Translations under genes and position numbers: made by a program
The notes under the pieces: generated by a model
What the model saw: only the letters and a program-made list of their open reading frames with translations
Told to the model about the DNA's origin: nothing
Database searches by the model: none
In this document: in pieces, positions 55,014-62,647 of the stretch
Layout of the letters: each line of letters begins with the position of its first letter
Numbering within the stretch: the stretch's first letter is position 1
Source: CALECP01 sp964389925
GTDB lineage: Bacteria; Chloroflexota; Anaerolineae; Promineifilales; Promineifilaceae
Reading direction: 5' to 3'
Length of the DNA: 64,000 bases
NCBI GenBank assembly: GCA_964389925.1
Contig: CAYMGE010000015.1
Location: forward strand, 1 to 64,000

Positions 55014-55018
55014 GTCTG

Positions 55019-56098
55019 CTATTTCTCCGTGAAGAGTGATTTTGTGATGTTAGGCAAAAATTGGTCGTCTAAACGCGCCGCAAATTCGGCCGTCAACCGC
55101 CCAACACGCTCAATATCTTTTAGGTTGACTGTCTCGATCATCGTGTGCATGTAGCGAATGGGAATAGAAACAAGACCGGTTGGAACGCCCACCCGCGCAA
55201 GCTGAATCGCTGCCGTCTCTGTGCCGCTGTGTCGTCCATGAACCAAGATATTTGTACCCATTTCCAACGCGCTTGCCGCATCACGTAGCCCCTGTAAGAC
55301 GGCAGGATGAACGTTGATACCAATGTCAAAAATAGGGCCGCTGCCCAACGCATAAGCACCAGGGTCAGAGACACCTGACTGTTTTGCATGAGAGACATCA
55401 AACGCTACGGCGATATCAGGGCTTTGCGAATACCCAACGTTGTAACCGCCGAGCAGCCGCGTCTCTTCTTGGATTGTAGCTGTTAAAATAACATCCCACT
55501 GATGCGTGCGCTGTTGTAACAGTTCGAGCGCAAGCGTGAGCGCGGCGAGACAGGCACGGTTGTCTACAGATTTAGCGGCGATGTTTCCACCACTGAGTTC
55601 ATGGACGGGTTGATGGAAGGTGACAAAATCGCCGATGGAGACGAGGTTTTGGGTTGTTTCGGCCGATAATCCCACATCGACCAACAAATCTTCAAAATCG
55701 CGTGCCTTCCCCCGCTTCGATTCATCCAGCATATTGGCTGGCAACGCGCCAATCACGCCCGTTAACTTACGCTTGCCATGCACGGTCACACGCTGCGCCA
55801 ATACTTGTCGGCGATCTACCCCGCCAATTGGCACAACGCGCAAGAAACCATACCCATTATGCTCAATCACATTGGAAACGAGCAGCCCGATTTCGTCCAT
55901 GTGTGCTGAGAGCAGTAATTTGGGGCGCGGTTCTTCCCCACTCCCAAATTTAGTGGCAATGATATTGCCAAGCGTATCAACGGTTATTTCATCGACAAAA
56001 GGTCGCCAGATTTCCGCGACAACGGTCGCAATATCCCCCTCGGCACCAGATGCTCCGGGCGTTGTGACAAGTGTTTTGAGTAGGTCGAGTACTTCCAT
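55019..56098 (-). CDS. M42 family metallo-aminopeptidase, copy 3
   Basis: 359 residues. Motifs: SAHMDEIGLLVSNV, KSVDNRACLAAL, ATIQEETRLLGGYNV, AFDVSHAKQSG and PIRYMHTMIETV. The proton-acceptor region is EET rather than EEI/VG, the most divergent of the three. It is the first M42 gene of the run and follows the Pro/Thr-rich anchored protein gene by 30 bases. No Shine-Dalgarno is visible. Confidence 0.9.
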   Translation of the reverse strand: MEVLDLLKTLVTTPGASGAEGDIATVVAEIWRPFVDEITVDTLGNIIATKFGSGEEPRPKLLLSAHMDEIGLLVSNVIEHNGYGFLRVVPIGGVDRRQVLAQRVTVHGKRKLTGVIGALPANMLDESKRGKARDFEDLLVDVGLSAETTQNLVSIGDFVTFHQPVHELSGGNIAAKSVDNRACLAALTLALELLQQRTHQWDVILTATIQEETRLLGGYNVGYSQSPDIAVAFDVSHAKQSGVSDPGAYALGSGPIFDIGINVHPAVLQGLRDAASALEMGTNILVHGRHSGTETAAIQLARVGVPTGLVSIPIRYMHTMIETVNLKDIERVGRLTAEFAARLDDQFLPNITKSLFTEK

Positions 56099-56128
56099 AA
56101 GAAAGAAAAGGGGTGGATAAAGACCAAA

Positions 56129-56848
56129 CTATGGCGTTGGTTCCAACGTTGGCGTTTTGGTTGGCAAGGGGCCGACCGTCAATACAAGCGTCGGCGCACT
56201 TGGCACGGTTGGTTTGAGCGTTGGCGTATTCGTCAATGTTGGGGTGAGCGTCATGGTTGGAACATCAGTTGGTATGGGTGTGTCTGACGGAATAGGCGTA
56301 TTGGTCGGTAGAATGGGTGTATTTGTAGAAGTCGGAGAGGGGGGGACAGGTGTCAAGGTTGGCGGGAGAGAGGTGCTTGTCGCAGGAACTGGCGTGTTTG
56401 TTGGTGGCACAGGTGTCAGAGAAGGTGGGATAGACGTGTTTGTGGCAGGAATAGGCGTATTTGTGACAGGGACTGGTGTGTTTGTTGAGATGTCTGTTGC
56501 AGTCGGTAGTGGCGTATGAGTTGGTGTATTTGTGCTGGTTGGGGTAAATGTCGGGAAGCGAGTGGGTGTGTTTGTCGGCCGGTCAACCACAACAGTCGTA
56601 GGAATCAACGTGTCGGTTGGACGTGGCGTATCGGTCGGTGTTGCCGTCGCAGTTGCGGTTTCAACAATGACGCTTGGCTGTGTTGCTGTTTCAGTCGGAA
56701 CGCGGGAGGTGACCGATGGCACGAGCGTTGGGATCGTGTTGCGAGAAGCTGCGGCGCGATAGGCAAAAATCCCCATGCAGTAACACACGAGTGTGAACAG
56801 AATGATGACAATCAAGATAGCATATGTGCGTCGATTGTCTGGGTTCAT
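56129..56848 (-). CDS. Membrane-anchored Pro/Thr-rich protein
   Basis: About 239 residues. The start is taken at ATG 56848 (MNPDNRRTYAILIVIILFTL), which places a single membrane segment at residues 10-30 with a basic cytoplasmic flank. The remaining 200 residues are low-complexity: repeated TNTPxP and PTxTPT units with no globular domain. It is probably an extracellular stalk or spacer, a type common in Chloroflexota surface proteins. It precedes the three M42 genes by 30 bases and may share their transcript, though a functional link is not evident. Confidence 0.72.
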   Translation of the reverse strand: MNPDNRRTYAILIVIILFTLVCYCMGIFAYRAAASRNTIPTLVPSVTSRVPTETATQPSVIVETATATATPTDTPRPTDTLIPTTVVVDRPTNTPTRFPTFTPTSTNTPTHTPLPTATDISTNTPVPVTNTPIPATNTSIPPSLTPVPPTNTPVPATSTSLPPTLTPVPPSPTSTNTPILPTNTPIPSDTPIPTDVPTMTLTPTLTNTPTLKPTVPSAPTLVLTVGPLPTKTPTLEPTP

Positions 56849-57024
56849 GGTTTCGGCCGAAAAGTTGACATTAGCATAAATGATAAGGGAGTGTGTGCCT
56901 CGATGCAATTAGAAAGTGAAGAGTTTCAGTAAACAGTGATCACAGCTTATTTTTGCCATCCCGCTTAGATGTTGGTGATTCGGTATAATTCGCAAGATAT
57001 AGATACAAAACTGGAGCAGATAAA

Positions 57025-57564
57025 ATGCGAGCAATTCGACAAAAAGTGCAGGGTAAAATTTTTGAGGAAGCGGGGCGCGTTGCTATTTGGTTGCGACAGG
57101 GGGATGAAATCGTCGAAGGAATCGACGTGCAGGAAATTTATCTACGTTACGCGCTGACGGTAATGGGGCCAGAGACACACACGTTTCCCGCATTTCTGCT
57201 GGACGATTGGGGCAATGAAGTAAAAAAACTCGGCTTGTACAAATGGATACGCGAGAAGGGTGAGATGTCGCCACGCGCTGAAGTCTTTGGATTTACGCGA
57301 GAGGGTCAGGAATCGCAATGGTTTCTGCGCGAGTTAGAAATTTATTTCAAGCATCCTCTGTACGTCTTTCCCACCAAAGCGACACCGCTAGGCGAGGGTA
57401 AATTGGTCTCAGCGGTCATGTTGACAGGAGATGCTGAGAAGCAACCAATGCAGATTAAACGCCCCGCTGAGTTGGATGCGCCGCTGCGCCGCTCGGCCGT
57501 CACATGGTGGCGTGTCCCACCCGTCAGACTACGCAATTTTCACGGCCACTCCATTTTTATATAG
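57025..57564 (+). CDS. Hypothetical protein, 179 aa
   Basis: I do not recognise this protein. It begins MRAIRQKVQGKIFEEAGRVA and contains YALTVMGPETHTFPAFLLDDWGNEV, PRAEVFGFTREGQESQWFLREL and a basic end with paired Trp residues (TWWRVPPVRLRNF). There is no signal peptide or membrane segment, so it should be cytoplasmic. A GGAG Shine-Dalgarno 8 bases before the ATG supports translation. It stands alone between divergent and parallel neighbours. Confidence 0.62.
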   Translation: MRAIRQKVQGKIFEEAGRVAIWLRQGDEIVEGIDVQEIYLRYALTVMGPETHTFPAFLLDDWGNEVKKLGLYKWIREKGEMSPRAEVFGFTREGQESQWFLRELEIYFKHPLYVFPTKATPLGEGKLVSAVMLTGDAEKQPMQIKRPAELDAPLRRSAVTWWRVPPVRLRNFHGHSIFI

Positions 57565-57692
57565 ATTGGTGCTAAATTAAAAGAAACGCAACCCACTTAG
57601 GTATTCAAAATGTATACGCCTGTCTCCAATTGACCCATTTACCTTAATACTTAAAATGCCGCCTGCTTGATGGATAAACAGGGAACGCGGCA

Positions 57693-58409
57693 ATGTTCAA
57701 AGGGTTATTGGCATTTTTTTTGTTGTTTGGAGTCACCCATGTTGTGATGGCAAACGAAGCTAGCGAGCAGATACTTGCCCCATCGTGGGGCGCGGAAATT
57801 TTGCGTTGGGAGCCGCTGATTGTAAAGAGTGCGCGGGCGTATCAGATCGATCCCGATTTAATCGCGGCAATTATTGATGTGGAGTCAGATGGGCAAACAG
57901 ATGGCGAGAGCTATGTTGGCGCAATCGGCTTGATGGGCGTGATGCCACGCGGGGCGGGATTTGAATTTCGGCCGAGTCGCACAGACCTCCTCGACCCAAA
58001 GATCAACATTGACTGGGGAACAGCTATCATCACGGACATCATGCGGCAAGCAGGCGGCGATTTACATGCAGCCTTGGCGGCCTACAATGGTGGCTGGCGA
58101 CAGGTATCTAAGCTGGAAACGCGCACGTATGCAGCGGATGTTCTCAACTTATATGGGCGTGCAATTGCAAGCCGAGAGGGGATCGATCCTGACAGTGCGG
58201 CAGCATGGACAGTGGCGGTACAGCTTGAGCATGGGCATATTGCGACCCGTGCCTATGTAGCGGGGGATTATGCGATTGGTCGGCCGATGACGCTTGGTGA
58301 ACATGTTGTGTATGAAAATTATGCGGGTGTGCGGCCGATTTTTGTCCGCGCCTACGCTGTCCCCCTCGATCTCGAAGATGCCCCACTCAATGTTTGGCGA
58401 ATCCGTTAG
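57693..58409 (+). CDS. Exported lytic transglycosylase (SLT domain)
   Basis: 238 residues with a signal peptide (MFKGLLAFFLLFGVTHVVMA). The goose-lysozyme-like SLT domain spans about residues 40-150: the catalytic Glu is in AAIIDVESDGQ, followed by GAIGLMGVMPRGAGFEF and LAAYNGGW. These enzymes cleave peptidoglycan to anhydromuropeptides. A C-terminal extension of about 80 residues carries no recognised binding repeat. It converges on the ABC-2-like gene with 9 bases between stops. Confidence 0.87.
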   Translation: MFKGLLAFFLLFGVTHVVMANEASEQILAPSWGAEILRWEPLIVKSARAYQIDPDLIAAIIDVESDGQTDGESYVGAIGLMGVMPRGAGFEFRPSRTDLLDPKINIDWGTAIITDIMRQAGGDLHAALAAYNGGWRQVSKLETRTYAADVLNLYGRAIASREGIDPDSAAAWTVAVQLEHGHIATRAYVAGDYAIGRPMTLGEHVVYENYAGVRPIFVRAYAVPLDLEDAPLNVWRIR

Positions 58410-58418
58410 CCATATACG

Positions 58419-60098
58419 TCAATCGTCCGTCGCCGGTTTTGCCGCTTGGATAACCTCTGGTTCGCGCTTAATCAGCTCTTTTCCCGCATAACGAGTGCTG
58501 ACCTGAAGAAAGAGAATAGACCAGGCGATGCCCAAGAGGGCAAGGATGACAGCATAGAGGCTGTATTGCGGAAAAAAGCGGACAATAAAGGGTGGAGCGA
58601 TCAGCGGCAGACTGCTGATAAAAATGGCGAGTGGGACTGGGAGAACAACCATAAATGCTGCCAGACACCCACCACGTGTGAATGAATTGCGATTGGTCTT
58701 GAAGTTTAGCTGAACGGGATAGGGAAAAAATGTGGAAAAAACGGCATTGACCCCCATTGCCGTGAATGAGGTGAAGAGACCAACGATGCTGTAAAACAGA
58801 ACCGAGATGCTGCCAGTTACAACGAACAGAATCAGCGTGATTGCGATTAAGGGAATTAAGCCTAAAAAGAGCAACGCGAGTGCCTTCCCCATGAAAATTT
58901 TGCCGCGCTCGACGGGTGTGGTCAGCAAAAATGAGAGGCCGACATGTTCCCAGCCGAGCATATTTTGCCCCAGAATCCAAAAGACAAAGAAGGCGTAGAC
59001 GGGCATAAAAAAAATGCTGTTTTCGCTGCCTAAATCGCTTAGGCTTCCACCTGCGCTAAGGGCGGGAAAAACGACGAGAAAGATGGGCATGAGGTAGCTT
59101 TGTAAAAGCCCAATGCGTCGTTGGGGGATGCGCCATGCGGTGGTGAGTTCTTTTTGGAAGATGTGGCGGGTCTCGGCCGAGAAAATCTCATCAAACCACG
59201 CCCAATCCCGTTCTTTCCGCACCTTTTCCTTTTGTTTAACCCCGCCCCCACCGATTAAAAATCCATTGCCTGTCAATAATCGATCTAGTAGCACGCCCCA
59301 TACATACGCCAGCAAACATAGCCATCCCGCTGCATAGCCAAACCAAACCAAACTCACTCCCCAATTTCCCATCGTTGCGTATTGCACTGAACGAGCCAGT
59401 GCGCCCGGTGGGAACCATTGCAAAATATGCAGGATGTCTAAAGTTTCAACCTGCTCGGGTTCTAAAAATTGCGTGCTAAACTCCGCTATTCTCGCTACTG
59501 CCTGCGAGAATGCCCAACAGCCAAATCCAAATACTGAAGCCAATATAATCGCCACATCTCGCGTCTTGCGACTTTGCAAAATGCCACCAAACGCTGTCGT
59601 TGCTAATTGACTTGCCGTTATCATCAACCCATAGCAAACAATCGTCACGACTAATAGGAATGGCAACATTATCAACGATGAGTTGGGATGACTGCGCTCC
59701 CCAAAACCGCCAAACCCAACGATCATGGCGACAAACAGTGGTAAAACCAAATAAGTTGGATAGTCATAAAGCGTGCCAAGTGCGCTACTCAGCACGAGGT
59801 CGCGTCGTTGGATGGGATAGATTAGCAATCGTTCGAGATCAATTCCGTCGCTTAAAGAAGCAGCAATCAATGGAAATAGTATCCATGCAAACCACAATCC
59901 AATCAGGACAATGCCTAAAATCTGAAAAGGCCAGTGATCTGGCGCGTGTGTATATCCAAACCATGCCGCAACTGCAAGCCCAACCACAAAGGGCAGAAAC
60001 ACGATGAGTGCAATAATGAGGCCAATTAACCGCCCTTTTTCTTGGGTAAAGCGTCGCCACGTCAATTTACGTCGTAGACGGAGAAGGGTGAAGTGCAT
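58419..60098 (-). CDS. Large ABC-2-type membrane protein
   Basis: About 559 residues with roughly 12 hydrophobic segments in two groups separated by a charged central loop (KQKEKVRKERDWAWFDEI). The pattern of paired membrane domains resembles ABC-2 exporter permeases such as those that move lipids, antibiotics or unknown cargo. No ATPase gene is next to it. The start is taken as ATG 60098 (MHFTLLRLRRKLTWRRF); a second in-frame start lies two codons earlier at 60104. Cargo is unknown. Confidence 0.65.
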   Translation of the reverse strand: MHFTLLRLRRKLTWRRFTQEKGRLIGLIIALIVFLPFVVGLAVAAWFGYTHAPDHWPFQILGIVLIGLWFAWILFPLIAASLSDGIDLERLLIYPIQRRDLVLSSALGTLYDYPTYLVLPLFVAMIVGFGGFGERSHPNSSLIMLPFLLVVTIVCYGLMITASQLATTAFGGILQSRKTRDVAIILASVFGFGCWAFSQAVARIAEFSTQFLEPEQVETLDILHILQWFPPGALARSVQYATMGNWGVSLVWFGYAAGWLCLLAYVWGVLLDRLLTGNGFLIGGGGVKQKEKVRKERDWAWFDEIFSAETRHIFQKELTTAWRIPQRRIGLLQSYLMPIFLVVFPALSAGGSLSDLGSENSIFFMPVYAFFVFWILGQNMLGWEHVGLSFLLTTPVERGKIFMGKALALLFLGLIPLIAITLILFVVTGSISVLFYSIVGLFTSFTAMGVNAVFSTFFPYPVQLNFKTNRNSFTRGGCLAAFMVVLPVPLAIFISSLPLIAPPFIVRFFPQYSLYAVILALLGIAWSILFLQVSTRYAGKELIKREPEVIQAAKPATDD

Positions 60099-60154
60099 AG
60101 GCACATTGTAGCAAATGTTTTGGATGTAGATTTGGCAAATCTACTGATTGGGGG

Positions 60155-62434
60155 CTATCGGCCGAAAACAGCCCCCAACCCACACGTCCCGCTCCGCATC
60201 GCCCAGCGTTGGTCGTGTGTAAATGCCCCTGAACGACAGTCACCACGCCCCATATCATAAATTGGGCTGCTTGATTGCGGCATATGCGTTGGGGCGAACC
60301 CACCATTGCTCGTCAGCACGCCGAGCTGTGGATCCGCCGTGTGACTAACGCCGCAGGAGCCGTCGTCATCAAGGTTAGGCTCAGTCGCTTTCCCAACTGT
60401 GTCGGGAAAGATGTTTCCGACACAATTCTTAAATTCGCTGCCAGCAACAATTGTGTGGTCAAGCAGCACGCGCCCCGTTGCCGAATTTATCCCATTACCA
60501 CCATTGTTGTAGACCGTTGTGAAGTACAAAACGACAAATTCACTGTTCAAAATCGCGCCACCGTCGTTGATCGGATAATCCTCTGGCGCACGATTGTTGC
60601 TGAACGTGCTGTTGTAAAGGAACGCGCCCGACCCCGTTTCGTTTGTCGAATTCGGGCCGCGACTGTTGTAAAGCCCTGCTCCGCGTGGGCTGATGTTGTT
60701 GGCGATGGTCGTGCGATGAACGACTAGGGCGGCCGTTGCGTGACGGGTCATGTTGGCAATGCCGCCACCACCGACTGCGCCGCGATTGCCGTCAATGAAG
60801 CTGTCGTTGATATCGAGCGAACTGTGATTGTAGATGCCACCACCAATGCCATCTGCCCACTCTCGGTTGCAGGGCGCACGCAAGCATCCTGTTGCTTCAT
60901 TTCTTGTCACATAGGTGCGCGTCACTTCGGCGCGTAAGCCGTCTTGATAGAGTCCGCCCCCTTGATACTGAGCGCGATTGTCGTAAATCGTGCTGTCACG
61001 AATGATCAATTTGCCACCATGATGGGCAATGCCGCCACCCCTTTCGCGTGCATAATTATTTGCAATTCTGACATTTGTGAGTGTTGCGGTATCTGTTCCA
61101 CCTAGAAGCAACGCGCCGCCGCTCCTTGCCGAATTGTCAAAGAACTCGTTGTGATCCAACCAGACATCGCCATCCATAATCAACATCCCGCCACCATAGA
61201 AATCACGTGCATGGTTATTGCGGAACACGGTTGAGCTGATATTTGTTGACCGTTCACGTGAGTCAATGAGGAGTCCGCCGCCGCTATCTGCGGCACGATT
61301 ATCGTTGACGATGCTCCCCGAAATATTGACGCGGGTTTCAAGCATATAAGCCCCGCCACCCGACTCCTCGCTGCTGTTGTTTTGGAGCTTGCTGTCACGC
61401 ATCGTCAAGCTGCCTTGCCCAATGTAAAGACCACCCCCTTTTCCATTGACGCGATTGCCGATGATGTCGCTGTCAGTGATGATGACATCGCTATGCGTGG
61501 CGAAAATGCCACCACCGCTTATGAATGACGAGCCAAGCCGATTGCCATAGCGCAATTGTGAATCGCTGACAGTCAACGTTCCAAAAGCGTGCGAGATGTG
61601 TGCGCCATTATTGCGGGTTTGGTTCGCAAGAAAACGGACGCGCAAAATCGTCAAATTTCCTTGTCCCGCAACGGCGCCACCGCCCACGAGGCCGATGTTG
61701 CGCTCAAATGATGCGTCTTGAATATTGACCGAATCAGTCGTCAAGGCGGCAACGGCACCACCTTGGCTAACCGCGTGGTTGCCGACGAAGCGGCTGTGAT
61801 GGATGGTTCCACCACTAGCGAGCATGATCGCGCCGCCGTCAACATCGGCCGAATTCCGATAAAACTCCCCACCCACAACAGTCAAAAAGCCCACACGATC
61901 ATCAATCGCAATCGCGCCACCGCTCACTTCTGCCCGATTGTTGCTAAACGTCACGTCTACAATCTTCAACCGTGACCCACGAGCGACAATTGCCCCGCCG
62001 CCACCCTGAAAAAATGACGTTTCACGCTCGTTGCGTGCAAACCCTCTGATGAACGACATGTTTTGCAGTGTCACGCTCAAGTCGCGGTCGATGGCAAAAA
62101 TGCGTGAGCGATGGCTCGCGTCGATGCGAACGTCGCCGTCAATGGTGACATCTTCGCTAATGTAAATTTGACCGTTTTGTAAGGCAATTGTTTTGTTGGT
62201 CAGATTGGATGCGAAGGTGATGGTGTCGTGGCCTGCGATTCCAGCGGGGCAGGGTGAGATCGGCCGATTCTGATTCGCCGCCTTCACAGCCTTCCGCAAT
62301 GTACACCCCGTATCACCGTCTCCCAGCGAATCGACAACAATGGTTGATTCCGCCGCAAAGGTCGCTGATGCGGCCGAGAGCCAAAAAATGGCGAACAATA
62401 GAAAAATGGTCAGTCGTGCAAAATGTTTGGTCAT
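60155..62434 (-). CDS. Exported right-handed beta-helix protein
   Basis: 759 residues with a signal peptide (LTIFLLFAIFWLSAASATFA). A CSLREA-like motif (GCTLRKAVKAANQN) follows at about residue 43, then many beta-helix rungs of the form SGGAI/GGGLYI and NNRAxxxGGG. The C-terminus (TSNGGFAPTHMP and GTCGLGAVFG) resembles the choice-of-anchor Q end of such proteins. Likely surface or secreted, binding or cleaving polysaccharide; no catalytic residues can be assigned. It is divergent from the oligopeptidase gene. Confidence 0.8.
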   Translation of the reverse strand: MTKHFARLTIFLLFAIFWLSAASATFAAESTIVVDSLGDGDTGCTLRKAVKAANQNRPISPCPAGIAGHDTITFASNLTNKTIALQNGQIYISEDVTIDGDVRIDASHRSRIFAIDRDLSVTLQNMSFIRGFARNERETSFFQGGGGAIVARGSRLKIVDVTFSNNRAEVSGGAIAIDDRVGFLTVVGGEFYRNSADVDGGAIMLASGGTIHHSRFVGNHAVSQGGAVAALTTDSVNIQDASFERNIGLVGGGAVAGQGNLTILRVRFLANQTRNNGAHISHAFGTLTVSDSQLRYGNRLGSSFISGGGIFATHSDVIITDSDIIGNRVNGKGGGLYIGQGSLTMRDSKLQNNSSEESGGGAYMLETRVNISGSIVNDNRAADSGGGLLIDSRERSTNISSTVFRNNHARDFYGGGMLIMDGDVWLDHNEFFDNSARSGGALLLGGTDTATLTNVRIANNYARERGGGIAHHGGKLIIRDSTIYDNRAQYQGGGLYQDGLRAEVTRTYVTRNEATGCLRAPCNREWADGIGGGIYNHSSLDINDSFIDGNRGAVGGGGIANMTRHATAALVVHRTTIANNISPRGAGLYNSRGPNSTNETGSGAFLYNSTFSNNRAPEDYPINDGGAILNSEFVVLYFTTVYNNGGNGINSATGRVLLDHTIVAGSEFKNCVGNIFPDTVGKATEPNLDDDGSCGVSHTADPQLGVLTSNGGFAPTHMPQSSSPIYDMGRGDCRSGAFTHDQRWAMRSGTCGLGAVFGR

Positions 62435-62647
62435 GAGATTGCTCCTTGTGTGTTCTGTTTAATCATTGATCAAAAGAACGGCATAGTCCATGAAATTCCG
62501 CACTGTTTCTCTGTCGGTTTTGATACGAGACGGCTACGCAACATCTATTTCCTCTATCTGATTAGGTAGATTTGTCTATTGTGGTGCTGGTTAGGAGATT
62601 TCGTTAGAATGGATGCAGCTTATCTATAAACAATGCGAAGGTTATCA

